Shown here one piece after another: positions 8,078 to 16,245 of a DNA stretch of 26,727 nucleotides (the first letter of the stretch is position 1; every line of letters starts with the position of its first letter). Source of the DNA: Rhodospirillales bacterium (lineage in GTDB: Bacteria > Pseudomonadota > Alphaproteobacteria > SMXQ01); NCBI GenBank assembly GCA_024638585.1, contig JAHEKA010000001.1, positions 1-26,727 of the forward strand, given 5' to 3'. Below the pieces are notes generated by a model. That model had not been told where the DNA came from. It was given only the letters and a program-made list of their open reading frames with translations, and made no database searches. The translations under genes and the position numbers were made by a program.

Positions 8078-8581
8078 GTGCGTTTCTTGAGGAACTACTG
8101 GGGACATCTGCTGGTCCCGGGACTGGCATTTGCATACGGGGCTTTCGCCTTGTGGGAACTGACCACGGGCCAGTTCCGCGAAGCGACCATCATCTACACC
8201 TATGTCATCGCCATCCCGATGCTGATTCTCGGGGTCATTTCACTCGTCGTCGATCTACGGCGCCGGGATGCCGCCACGGGCAGCGAGGAACAAGAGGCCG
8301 GCGAGCGTGCCGGCGCCGAGGAGCCCGATGCGCCGGGCGGCGCCCGGCGGGTCTTTTGGGTCGTGGCCGCGTCCATCGTCCTGATCCTGGTGCTTCCTTA
8401 TGTCGGCTATGTGATCGGCTTCTTCCTTTACGTCCTCGCACTTCTGTGGGCGGTGGAATTGCGCAACTGGGTGGCCGCTTTCATCATTGCCGTGATCATG
8501 ACCGCGGTGGTCCATTTCGTCTTTGCCGGGCTGTTGGGCCAGGATCTGCCCATCGGGCCGTTGACCTTCCTGGAGAGCTGA
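8078..8581 (+). CDS. tctB: Tripartite tricarboxylate transporter small membrane subunit (TctB)
   Basis: The 167-residue integral membrane protein has the TctB pattern of four hydrophobic segments: LLVPGLAFAYGAFALW near the N terminus, IIYTYVIAIPMLILGVISLVV, then after a charged loop (RRRDAATGSEEQEAGERAG) VFWVVAASIVLILVLPYVGYV with its continuation, and a last segment ending in FVFAGLLGQDLPIGPL, a tail typical of TctB. I set the start at the GTG at 8078, which has a GGGGGG element upstream. The frame is open back to an ATG at 7952, but that lies in a hairpin and would add about 42 Arg-rich residues before the first membrane segment. The tctA gene starts two bases after its stop, so the two are translated together. 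Confidence 0.88.
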   Translation: MRFLRNYWGHLLVPGLAFAYGAFALWELTTGQFREATIIYTYVIAIPMLILGVISLVVDLRRRDAATGSEEQEAGERAGAEEPDAPGGARRVFWVVAASIVLILVLPYVGYVIGFFLYVLALLWAVELRNWVAAFIIAVIMTAVVHFVFAGLLGQDLPIGPLTFLES

Positions 8582-8582
8582 C

Positions 8583-10100
8583 ATGCCCGACGCTCTCTTT
8601 GAAGGATTTCAGCTGTTCCTCGCCAATATCTGGATCGTCCCGCTTGGCGTTCTGATCGGCATGTTCGTGGGCGGCATGCCGGGCCTCACCTCCAGCGGGA
8701 CGCTGGCGATGCTTCTGCCGGTGTTGCTGGTGCTGCCGCCGGAGCTCGGCCTGCTGCTGGGCGTCAGCATCTATGCCGGTGCGGAGATGGGCAATTCGTT
8801 CCCATCCGTCATGCTCAACATCCCGGGCACCGCCGGCGGCGCCGTGACGGCGTTCGACGGCTTTCCCTTGATGAAGGAGGGTAAGGCCGCTTGGGCGCTT
8901 GGCATCTGTATCATGGCGTCCGTGGTGGGCGCATTGATCGGCGGTCTTGCCTCATTGACCCTCTCGCCCCAGATCGCAGCCATTGCGCTGCGCTTCGGAC
9001 CGGCGGAGATCTGTATCGTCATCCTGTTCGGCCTTGCAGTGATCGCCCAGCTCTCATCCGGCGGATTGGCAAAGGGATTGTTCGCCGGTTTCTTCGGACT
9101 GCTTCTTGCGACAACTGGGACCGATCCCACCTTCGGCACCCAGCGCGGCACCTTTGACATCGTCTACCTTTACGATCGGCTGCCCATCATCGCCGTTCTG
9201 GTGGGCTTGCTGGGCTTTTCCGAGGTGCTGGTCTATGTGGAAAAAGGCATGACGCGCCTGCTCAAGCCCGGTGACGAGCTGCCGCAGCACCAGATCGGCC
9301 TGTCGGGGATCTTTTCCGGCCTCAAGGAGACCTTCAAATATCCCTGGGAGCTATTGCGCGGCGGCGCGATCGGCGTCGGCATCGGCGCCATGCCGGGGGC
9401 GGGCGCGTCGGTTGCGACCTTCGTTTCCTACCAGCAGGCGGTGGCCTTCGCCAAGCCGGAGCGCAAGGCGATGTTCGGCAAGGGCGCGCCGGAGGGGCTG
9501 ATTGCCGCCGACGTCACCAACAACGCCGTGGTGGGAGGAGCCCTGGTGCCGCTTCTGACCCTCGGCATCCCGGGCTCGGGATCGATGGCGGTGCTCCTGG
9601 TGGTGATGACCTACCACGGCATGTATGTCGGGCCCCGGCTGTTCCAATTCAGCGGCGAGATCGCCTATGCCGTCCTGATCAGCCAGTTCTTTGCCGCCGG
9701 CTTCATCCTGGTGATCGGAATCGTATTGGCCTTTTTCGCCTACCGCGTGGCGCTCTTGAACCTCAAGATGATGGTGCCGATCATCTCCGTCTTCTGCCTG
9801 ATGGGCGGATTCGCACGCAACAACTTCCTATTCGATATGGGCGTGATGGTGGCCTTCGGGTGTCTCGGCTACATCATGAAGAAGTTCAACTACCCTGTCG
9901 TCGCCATGCTGCTGGGCGTGATCCTCGGCCGCTTGTTTGAGCGCGAATTCATGCGGGCCTGGCGGATCGGGCTGGATTCGCCGGAGCTGTTCTTCACCAG
10001 TGTGATCGCGCAGCTGCTCTGGGTGCTGTTCATCTTCACCTTCGTCGGACCGCCCTTGATCCGCTTCATTCGCCGCAAGATGAAGGGCGGCGCGTCGTAG
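8583..10100 (+). CDS. tctA: Tripartite tricarboxylate transporter large permease subunit (TctA)
   Basis: This protein has 505 residues, the normal TctA length, with about 10-12 membrane segments. Family signatures are GGMPGLTSSGTLAMLLPVLL near the start, LNIPGTAGGAVTAFDGFPLMKEG, the second-half repeat AMPGAGASVATFVSY, then APEGLIAADVTNNAVVGGALVPL and GIPGSGSMAVLL. It starts one base after the tctB stop codon and forms the membrane complex with TctB. The binding protein is probably that at 11812, two genes downstream. Compared with the fusion permease at 4128 it lacks the C-terminal TctB-like part, and the two permeases are clearly divergent in sequence, so they are unlikely to be a recent duplication. 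Confidence 0.94.
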   Translation: MPDALFEGFQLFLANIWIVPLGVLIGMFVGGMPGLTSSGTLAMLLPVLLVLPPELGLLLGVSIYAGAEMGNSFPSVMLNIPGTAGGAVTAFDGFPLMKEGKAAWALGICIMASVVGALIGGLASLTLSPQIAAIALRFGPAEICIVILFGLAVIAQLSSGGLAKGLFAGFFGLLLATTGTDPTFGTQRGTFDIVYLYDRLPIIAVLVGLLGFSEVLVYVEKGMTRLLKPGDELPQHQIGLSGIFSGLKETFKYPWELLRGGAIGVGIGAMPGAGASVATFVSYQQAVAFAKPERKAMFGKGAPEGLIAADVTNNAVVGGALVPLLTLGIPGSGSMAVLLVVMTYHGMYVGPRLFQFSGEIAYAVLISQFFAAGFILVIGIVLAFFAYRVALLNLKMMVPIISVFCLMGGFARNNFLFDMGVMVAFGCLGYIMKKFNYPVVAMLLGVILGRLFEREFMRAWRIGLDSPELFFTSVIAQLLWVLFIFTFVGPPLIRFIRRKMKGGAS

Positions 10101-10122
10101 GGCGCGGGGACGGGGAACGCAG

Positions 10123-11637
10123 ATGCCGAGCACCACCGAGGTCCGGGTTTATCCGCCCGATGCATTGCCGCCCAAGGAAGATCAGCTCGCTTGGAAGATC
10201 GCTGCCCTGGCAGCCTCACCGTGCGGCGACGACGCGGAGGTCGATGAGATGGTGGCCAACCGCATCATCGACAATGCCGCCGTGGCATTGGCGGCGATCA
10301 ATAGGGGGCCCGTCGCCAACGCGCGCGCCCAGGCGCTGGCCCATCCGCGGGCCAACGGGGCCACCGTTATCGGTCTGCCCGGCGATCAGCTGTTCGAATG
10401 CGAATGGGCCGCCTGGGCCAATGGTGCCGCGGTGCGGGAGCTTGATTTTCACGACAGCTTCATGGCGGTGGAGCCGGGCCATCCGGGCGACAACATCCCG
10501 CCGTTGATCGCGGTGGCGCAGCAATGCGGGTGTTCGGGCCGGGACCTCATCCGCGGTATTGCCACCGCCTACGAGGTACAGCTTTCCCTCGCCCAGGCGA
10601 TGGCGCTCAACACCCACCGAATAGATCACGTGGGGCATCTGGCGCCCTCCATGACGGCGGGGATCGGCGCGCTGTTGCGGCTCGATCCCGACGTGATCTA
10701 TCAGGCGGTCCAGCACACGCTTCATGTCGCCACCGCCACCCGGCAATGCCGCAAGGGGACAATCTCGTCCTGGAAGGCCGTGGCGCCGGCCCATGTCGGC
10801 AAGTGCGCGATCGAGGCGATCGATCGGGCCATGCGGGGAGAGACAAGCCCCAGCCCCATCTACGAGGGCGATTACGGGGTCATTGCCACCTTGCTGGATG
10901 GGCCCGAGGCGACCTACAAGGTCACCCTGGTCGATCCGGGCGCGGTCCGCCGGGCCATCCTTGACACCTACACCAAAGAGCATTCGGCGGGGTATCACGG
11001 CCAGCCAATCATCGACCTGGCCTTCAAGATGCGCAAAAAGTTGGACGATCTCTCTGCCGTCGAAAGCATCGATATCTATGCCAAGCGCTTTACCCACGAG
11101 GTCATGGGATCGGGCAGCAATGACCCCCAGAAATACGACCCCGATGCTTCGCGCGAGACCCTCGATCACTCCGCCATGTTCATCTTCGCCATCGCATTGG
11201 AGGATGGCGAATGGCATCACGAACGGTCCTACGACGCGGTGCGCCGCCACCGGCCCGAGACCATAGCCCTGTGGCGCAAGATCAAGACCTATGAGGACGC
11301 GGAATGGAACCGGCGTTTCTATGACGAGCCGGAGCCCCTGAAAAAGGCCCAAGGGGCCCGCGTCGAGATCACCTTCAAGGACGGTACCAAACTTGTGGAC
11401 GAGCTGGCGGTGGCAAATTCCCATCCCCTTGGCGAAGTCCCGTTCGGCCGGGATCAATATGTTGAAAAATTTAGGAAACTGGTTCCCGGGATCACGTCTG
11501 AAGCGGAGGCCGACCGCTTTCTGGGTCTGGCGGCGAAGCTCTCTGATCTCGAAGCCCAGGGGATCCTGGCTCTGAACCCGGTGGCTGACGACATTCAGCT
11601 CGAATGTGCTAAACGGGACGATCGCGGAATATTCTGA
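10123..11637 (+). CDS. prpD: 2-methylcitrate dehydratase-like protein (PrpD, MmgE/PrpD family)
   Basis: This 504-residue member of the MmgE/PrpD family is the closest of the three in this window to true PrpD, which is about 480 residues. VRELDFHDSFMAVEPGHPGDN (about 104-124) matches the PrpD active-site region with its Asp/His pairs. Further conserved-looking segments are HRIDHVGHLAPSM (165-177) and ISSWKAVAPAHVGKCA (214-229), the latter carrying the lysine expected in the pocket. PrpD dehydrates 2-methylcitrate to 2-methyl-cis-aconitate. No prpB, prpC or prpR is in the window and the gene sits inside a TTT operon between tctA and tctC. It may therefore dehydrate an imported citrate-like acid rather than serve the propionate cycle. 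The ATG at 10123 has a GGGGA site upstream. Confidence 0.85.
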   Translation: MPSTTEVRVYPPDALPPKEDQLAWKIAALAASPCGDDAEVDEMVANRIIDNAAVALAAINRGPVANARAQALAHPRANGATVIGLPGDQLFECEWAAWANGAAVRELDFHDSFMAVEPGHPGDNIPPLIAVAQQCGCSGRDLIRGIATAYEVQLSLAQAMALNTHRIDHVGHLAPSMTAGIGALLRLDPDVIYQAVQHTLHVATATRQCRKGTISSWKAVAPAHVGKCAIEAIDRAMRGETSPSPIYEGDYGVIATLLDGPEATYKVTLVDPGAVRRAILDTYTKEHSAGYHGQPIIDLAFKMRKKLDDLSAVESIDIYAKRFTHEVMGSGSNDPQKYDPDASRETLDHSAMFIFAIALEDGEWHHERSYDAVRRHRPETIALWRKIKTYEDAEWNRRFYDEPEPLKKAQGARVEITFKDGTKLVDELAVANSHPLGEVPFGRDQYVEKFRKLVPGITSEAEADRFLGLAAKLSDLEAQGILALNPVADDIQLECAKRDDRGIF

Positions 11638-11680
11638 GAGCGAGAACGAGGTCGCGTGAATCGGGCGAAAAGGGTAAGAT

Positions 11681-11769
11681 GTGGAACATCCACCTAAGCC
11701 AATAAACATAAGTGCCGGCACACGGCACGGGGCGGGGAAGCCCCGAGGCGCAGAGGTCTGTATCTGCGC
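11681..11769 (+). other. Structured leader upstream of tctC, three short hairpins
   Basis: The 174-base gap between prpD and tctC holds three inverted repeats in a row: GTGGA/TCCAC (11681-11685 with 11689-11693), CGGGGC/GCCCCG (11728-11733 with 11740-11745), and GCGCAGA/TCTGCGC (11748-11754 with 11763-11769). A T-run (TTTTT at about 11779-11783) follows 9 bases after the last stem. They may be an intergenic processing or attenuation region separating binding-protein expression from the permease. No known riboswitch class was recognised. Confidence 0.35.
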
Positions 11770-11811
11770 AGAGACGCATTTTTCGTAGGCAATAACAGGG
11801 AAGGATTTCTC

Positions 11812-13083
11812 ATGGTATCGCAGCATTTGAAACTGACAGGATTGGCCGCCGGAACGGCGGCGGCAACGGCCTTGGCGTTGAACTTGGCCGCACCCGCCCA
11901 GGCCGCCGATTGGCAGCCCAAGCGGATCTCCATCGTTCTCTCTCATTCCTTGGGAGGTGGACAGGACCGCCTGACCCGGGCCTTCACCAAGGTCTGGTCG
12001 AAGCACCTCGGTGCCAAGATGACGGTCAAGCCCAAGCGTGGCGCGTCGGGCCGAATCGGCTTCGACTACTTCATTTCCCAGCCGCGGGACGGTTCGGTGC
12101 TGCTGTCCAGCAACACCGGCACCACGTCCATCATGTACGTCAAGCAACGGCCCAAATGGTCGTGGACCGAAAAGGTTCGCTTCGTGGGGCTGATGGGCAT
12201 CGATCCGGGCGCCATCTTCGTGCTGTCGAGTTCGAAGTTCAAATCCATTCAGGACGTGATCGCGGAAGCCAAGAAGCGCACCGTGGTCACCGGCCTCTCC
12301 TCATGGGACAGCCTTGAAAACATGGTGCTGCACAGCTTGCCCAAGCAGGCCGGCATCAAGCCCATGCAGGTGATCTCCATCGGCGGCGGTTCCGATACCG
12401 TCACCGCCGTCCTGGGCAAACATCTGGAAGTCGGTTTCGGCAAGGTGTCGAACATCGGCAAGGGCGGCAAGAAAGTCCGTTTCCTGGCCGTCGCCATGGA
12501 TGAGAATCCCGTGGCGGGGCTCACCGGGAACGCGCCGGCGCTTGACAAGGCGCTCGGCACCAAGACCGTGTCGGTCGCATCCTACCGGTCGATGATCGCG
12601 CCGGGTGAGCTGGCACAGACCCATCCGGACCGTTTGAAGAAGCTGAAGACCACCTTCGAAGCGGCCAAGGACGATCCCGCCTATATCAAGCTCGCCAAGA
12701 AGGTTGGCCTTGATCCGAAGCTGATCGTCGATTGGGACCACGCCAAGATCCAGGCCGGGGTCGAACAGTTCTGGGCCTCCTATCAGGACAACAGCAACCT
12801 CTTCAAGACCAAGGTCAAGGCGGCCAAGGCCAAGGTGGTGCTGACCGGCGTCAAGTCCAAGGGCAAGTACATCCTGTTCACCGACCAGGCGGGCAAGAAA
12901 TGGAAGACCCGCATTCACCGCCGGGCCACCAAGCTGTGGATCGACGGCAAGCAGATCAAAGGTCAGAAGGACATCAAGGAGGCGCGTAAAGCGCTCAAGA
13001 AAGGCCACACCTGCGAGATCACCTATATGGGCTTCCCGCTGCGCGCGCGCACGGCGAAGTGCACGACCAAGGGTGCCAGCTGA
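11812..13083 (+). CDS. tctC: TctC-type substrate-binding protein with an extra C-terminal domain
   Basis: The 423-residue periplasmic protein is about 100 residues longer than a standard TctC/Bug protein. A Sec signal (Ala/Leu-rich core, APAQA near residue 31) precedes the binding fold: RISIVLSHSLGGGQDRLTRAF carries the glycine-rich first loop and KPKRGASGRIGFDYF the second. The canonical fold ends near residue 335. Residues 335-423 form a Lys/Arg-rich, apparently beta-rich addition (ending HTCEITYMGFPLRARTAKC) with two cysteines at 401 and 417 that could form a disulphide in the periplasm. A good AGGGAAGGA site precedes the ATG at 11812. It is the likely partner of the TctB/TctA pair at 8078-10100, and a strong terminator follows the gene. 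Confidence 0.87.
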   Translation: MVSQHLKLTGLAAGTAAATALALNLAAPAQAADWQPKRISIVLSHSLGGGQDRLTRAFTKVWSKHLGAKMTVKPKRGASGRIGFDYFISQPRDGSVLLSSNTGTTSIMYVKQRPKWSWTEKVRFVGLMGIDPGAIFVLSSSKFKSIQDVIAEAKKRTVVTGLSSWDSLENMVLHSLPKQAGIKPMQVISIGGGSDTVTAVLGKHLEVGFGKVSNIGKGGKKVRFLAVAMDENPVAGLTGNAPALDKALGTKTVSVASYRSMIAPGELAQTHPDRLKKLKTTFEAAKDDPAYIKLAKKVGLDPKLIVDWDHAKIQAGVEQFWASYQDNSNLFKTKVKAAKAKVVLTGVKSKGKYILFTDQAGKKWKTRIHRRATKLWIDGKQIKGQKDIKEARKALKKGHTCEITYMGFPLRARTAKCTTKGAS

Positions 13084-13113
13084 TCGCTTCAACCCATAAC
13101 AGGTTTCAAACTG

Positions 13114-13145
13114 AAACGGGCCCGGTGACGGGCCCGTTTTTTCTT
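13114..13145 (+). terminator. Rho-independent terminator after tctC
   Basis: A perfect 10-bp stem (AAACGGGCCC at 13114-13123, GGGCCCGTTT at 13130-13139) has a six-base loop and is followed by TTTCTT. It ends the plus-strand operon 31 bases after tctC and faces the convergent MmgE/PrpD gene. A small competing hairpin, GTTTCA (13103-13108) with TGAAAC (13112-13117), overlaps its left arm. Confidence 0.93.
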
Positions 13146-13170
13146 CGCCGGCGTCAAGCCGACAGGATGT

Positions 13171-14544
13171 CTAATCGCAGATCAAGAGCGGCCTGAGCTC
13201 GCGGATATTGCCGACGCCTTCAAGGTCGGCGATGGCCTCGATCAGGTCGTTGCTGCGCTTTTCGCCCAGCACCGGGCCCATCAGGCCGCCGGCCTTCTCT
13301 TCGACCTCCTGGGTCTCCATCGGGTTTTCCGGCGTGCCGCGCACGGCGACGGTCCGGTGGCTGATCTCGCGTCCGTCCGTGAGCTTCACCTCGACGATGG
13401 CTTGGCGTTCGGGCCGCGCCTCGGTCAGGAAGGCTTCCGGGACCAACGTGACTTTCTCGCGCAGGGCCCGTACCTGCGGATCAAGCATGCGGTCCTCGTC
13501 ATGGCAATCGGCGAAGCCGAGCCCCCGGTCGATCAGGGTGACGGCGATCAGGTGTTGCAGGCAGATGTCGGGCATGTCGCGGTTATCGACGATATAGGCC
13601 CGATCGTCGGGCAGGCGGGCTGTGATTGCCTCCACGTCCTCGGCCCTGAGGCCCTGTTCGTTCATCAGCACCTCGATGGAATCGAGCGCCGCTTGGATGG
13701 GGGAGCCCACCGACCATTTCTTGATGTTGGTGCGGGTCACTTCGAACCGGGTGCCCAGTTCCTCGGTGAGGGCCTCGACGCGGGGGTCGTCGGAAAACGC
13801 CTGGAGATAGCCGTCCCGGCCGGTGATGTCGTCGGGGATGCCGGAAAAGCCCATTGCCACCATGGTGGCGCCGGTCACGCCGTTGCGCGCCGGCATGCCG
13901 CCGAAGATAAAGGCTTTTTCGATATGCTCGAGGTCCCGCATATAGGTCTTCAGCCCTGATGACTGCTGGGCCTGGTAGGCGAGCAGGTGGCGGGCCTGAA
14001 CCGTATCGATCCCGGCGAGCGCGCCCGCCGCCGCCGCGGCGCCGAAACCGGGGCCGTGGGAATGGGTGCAGAGAGAATAGCTCGCGATCGGGCCGAGGTT
14101 GAGCGACAGGTTGAAGCGCGCGCCGACATCGTAGCCGAGCGTCACCGCGCGCAGGAATTCCGTGCCGCTCGCCTGTTGCCGTTCGGCCATGGCGAGCGCG
14201 GCGGGCACCACGGCACAGCCGATGTGGCAACGTGCCGCCGTGTGGGAATCGTCGGTCTCATCGGCGTGGGCCATCATGCCGTTGGCCAAGGCCGCGTTGA
14301 CCGCCGTGGTCTCGAAATCGGTGCCCATGACCAGGGCTTCGGCGCTGCCGCCGAGCGTTCGGGCATAGGTGATCGCCATGCGGCCGGGATCCAGGTGCGC
14401 GCCGGAGATCATGGCAGCCAGGGTGTCGAGGATGTGGTGCTTGGTCTTGGTTGCAACGGCCGCGGGCAGGTCGCTTTCAGTGGCGCCGGCGATATAGGCA
14501 CAAAGTTCTGAGACGACGTCGACTTCCCCGGATTCGCTTGGCAC
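13171..14544 (-). CDS. MmgE/PrpD family protein
   Basis: The 457-residue protein is of the MmgE/PrpD family (2-methylcitrate dehydratase, cis-aconitate decarboxylase and iminodisuccinate epimerase relatives). The N-terminal helical domain shows HHILDTLAAMISGAH and the acidic pocket segment HADETDDSHTAARCHIGCAVVPAALA. SHGPGFGAAAAAGALAG and GGMPARNGVTGATMVAMG correspond to the core helices, the second replacing the usual HPGWAA-type motif. The start is a GTG at 14544 with an AGGGGG site 6 bases before it; an in-frame TAG just upstream leaves no earlier start. It lies downstream of the VOC gene at 14670 on the same strand. Its reaction is unknown. It is clearly not a copy of the PrpD proteins at 10123 or 21643. 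Confidence 0.87.
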   Translation of the reverse strand: MPSESGEVDVVSELCAYIAGATESDLPAAVATKTKHHILDTLAAMISGAHLDPGRMAITYARTLGGSAEALVMGTDFETTAVNAALANGMMAHADETDDSHTAARCHIGCAVVPAALAMAERQQASGTEFLRAVTLGYDVGARFNLSLNLGPIASYSLCTHSHGPGFGAAAAAGALAGIDTVQARHLLAYQAQQSSGLKTYMRDLEHIEKAFIFGGMPARNGVTGATMVAMGFSGIPDDITGRDGYLQAFSDDPRVEALTEELGTRFEVTRTNIKKWSVGSPIQAALDSIEVLMNEQGLRAEDVEAITARLPDDRAYIVDNRDMPDICLQHLIAVTLIDRGLGFADCHDEDRMLDPQVRALREKVTLVPEAFLTEARPERQAIVEVKLTDGREISHRTVAVRGTPENPMETQEVEEKAGGLMGPVLGEKRSNDLIEAIADLEGVGNIRELRPLLICD

Positions 14545-14578
14545 ACATGCCCCCTAAATATTTTAAATTCAACCTGTT

Positions 14579-14633
14579 AGAGCTGTTTGTTCTGATATTC
14601 ACTCAAGCTGTTTGGTCGGCCCCTGACAGCTCT
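14579..14633 (-). promoter_or_regulatory. Repeat-bearing A/T-rich region before an MmgE/PrpD gene
   Basis: The 125-base gap between the VOC and MmgE/PrpD genes is A/T-rich compared with the surroundings. It holds an 8-bp inverted repeat (AGAGCTGT at 14579-14586, ACAGCTCT at 14626-14633) and a 9-bp direct repeat AGCTGTTTG (14581-14589 and 14606-14614, spaced 25 bases). This looks like a regulator binding region. No convincing -35/-10 pair was found, and the regulator is unknown. Confidence 0.35.
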
Positions 14634-14669
14634 GGAATGCCCTGGTTCTTCCCGATGATCCGGCTGCGA

Positions 14670-15056
14670 TCAGCGCGGATCGAGGTCGAAATGGTTCTTT
14701 GGCGCAACCTCGGCGATATGGCCGCCCGGTGCCCGGAATTTCACCGGGATCACGCCGGGATCGGAGATGATTTCCAGGCCCCAGGACTGGATCTGCTTTT
14801 TCCAGGCTTCAAGGTCGTCCACCTCGAAACCGACATGGTGGATGCAGGGGCCGGAGCCGCCAACCTGGGATTCCGCGGAGGTGGCGTCGTCCTGGTATTT
14901 CATCAGGGCGAGATCCACATTGCCGTCGGTCATGTGGCGTGAGTAATGGTCGCGATTGTCGCCGCCACGGACATCGCGAAAGCCCAGCACCTTTTCGTAG
15001 AATTCACCGGCCGCCTCCAGGTCGTCGACCTTGATGGAGATATGGGCGAGTCGCAT
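14670..15056 (-). CDS. VOC family protein (glyoxalase I-like)
   Basis: The 128-residue protein has the compact size of single-chain glyoxalase I-type VOC proteins. The first module starts RLAHISIKVDDLEAAGEFYEKVLGF (H5 likely metal ligand). The second starts CIHHVGFEVDDLEAWKKQI and ends GGHIAEVAP, whose glutamate is the expected last ligand. The ATG at 15056 follows a strong GGAGGAG site. It is followed on the same strand by an MmgE/PrpD gene 125 bases on. Family members act as lyases, epimerases, dioxygenases or resistance proteins. Pairing with an MmgE/PrpD protein suggests handling of a small organic acid thioester or hydroxy acid, but that is inference. Confidence 0.88.
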   Translation of the reverse strand: MRLAHISIKVDDLEAAGEFYEKVLGFRDVRGGDNRDHYSRHMTDGNVDLALMKYQDDATSAESQVGGSGPCIHHVGFEVDDLEAWKKQIQSWGLEIISDPGVIPVKFRAPGGHIAEVAPKNHFDLDPR

Positions 15057-15213
15057 ATTCGGGTCTCCTCCTTATTCGGTTAAGGGCGGCCGCGCACCAC
15101 GCTGCGCCCTCAAAAAACAGTCTCACTGGCAATATAACCCAAAATGGCACCATGGGGCTCTCAATCCCGCGGCACCGGACGAGAGCCTGCCTCTTCGAAG
15201 AAGGTCGACAGGG

Positions 15214-16245
15214 TTATGTGGAGGGCTGAGGCCGCGCGAGAGATTTGAAACTCACAAGCCGGTCCGTGCCTTCGTCCCAGAGGGCCAAGAACACACATCT
15301 TAGGCTGTCACGCAATGTGATTCGATCGACATCCTGGAGCTCGGCATTTTGCCGCAAGCACTCGCGAAGGCGGTAGTTGGGAATCCGGCTGGACAGATGG
15401 TGAATGTGGTGGATGCCGATGTCAGCCGTCAGCCAACTTAGGATGCGCGGCAAATCGTAAAAGGAACTGCCCTGCATCGCCGCCTTGTCGGAATCCCATT
15501 TTTCGGTCCGCCGCCAGTAGGTGTGTTCGAATTGGTGTTGGATGTAGAACAGCCAGACTCCGGCCATTGACGACATGACGACGATGGGACCTTGCACCAT
15601 GAGCGCCTCGGTGAAACCGAGCCACAGGCCGAGGCCGATGATTGCCGCAATGATCACCACGTTGGTCGCGATCACACTTGGCAAGGCCGCGCGCTGGCGG
15701 CGCAGCATGTCGAGGGGCAAGCGAAACTTGATGACGAACAGGTACAACGGACCGAAACCGAATAACGTCAAGGGATTGCGGTAAAGCCGATAGGCCAGCC
15801 GCTTCCATCCTGAAAGGGCCAAATATTCGCGCACGGTCAGAAGATGCATGTCACCGATGCCGCGTTTGTCCAGGTTGCCCGACGTCGCATGGTGAATATT
15901 GTGCGCTCTGCGCCAGTACCCGTGTGGCGTCAATGTCAGCATGCCGATGGCATGTCCCAATAGATCGTTGAGCCACCGCGACCGGAAGAATGAGCGATGA
16001 CCGCAATCGTGCTGAATCATGAACAGTCGTACCAGGAAGGCGGAGGTCGGCAGGGACAACAGGAGCGTCAGCCAGTAGGCATTATGGACGGTCAGGACCA
16101 TTGCCGTCCAAAGGCCGGCGAGGGGGACAATCGTGCAAAACAGCTGCAGGGCGCTCCGCCGAAAATTAGGCGTGGCGTAACGGCCGGCGATTCCTAGCCG
16201 ACGGCATGAAGAGGACAATGAAGCCGAACGCTGTGTGTCTGGCAC
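15214..16245 (-). CDS. Membrane fatty acid desaturase (three histidine boxes)
   Basis: This 343-residue integral membrane di-iron desaturase has all three histidine boxes: HDCGH (79-83), HNIHH (115-119) and HHIHH (279-283), with an additional IQHQFEHTYW near 235-244 as in DesA/delta-12-type enzymes. Hydrophobic pairs at about 35-75 and 190-235 give the expected four membrane spans. It would introduce a double bond into membrane lipid acyl chains, using electrons from ferredoxin or a cytochrome. The start used is the GTG at 16245 with a modest AAAGAGA site; the first about 25 residues are poorly supported and a later start is possible. Its position beside a cold-shock gene is suggestive, because desaturases and CspA-type proteins are both cold-response factors, but they are on opposite strands. 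Confidence 0.9.
   Translation of the reverse strand: MPDTQRSASLSSSCRRLGIAGRYATPNFRRSALQLFCTIVPLAGLWTAMVLTVHNAYWLTLLLSLPTSAFLVRLFMIQHDCGHRSFFRSRWLNDLLGHAIGMLTLTPHGYWRRAHNIHHATSGNLDKRGIGDMHLLTVREYLALSGWKRLAYRLYRNPLTLFGFGPLYLFVIKFRLPLDMLRRQRAALPSVIATNVVIIAAIIGLGLWLGFTEALMVQGPIVVMSSMAGVWLFYIQHQFEHTYWRRTEKWDSDKAAMQGSSFYDLPRILSWLTADIGIHHIHHLSSRIPNYRLRECLRQNAELQDVDRITLRDSLRCVFLALWDEGTDRLVSFKSLARPQPST

Noticed and set aside
10123..11637. Propionate (2-methylcitrate) cycle operon around prpD
   Set aside because: The gene looks like PrpD, but no prpB, prpC, acn or prpR is nearby, and its neighbours are TTT transporter genes, so a full methylcitrate cycle operon is not supported.
10216..12147. Open frame of 643 codons on the minus strand
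   Set aside because: It is antisense to prpD and the start of tctC with shadow-like composition. The plus-strand genes have signatures and ribosome sites.
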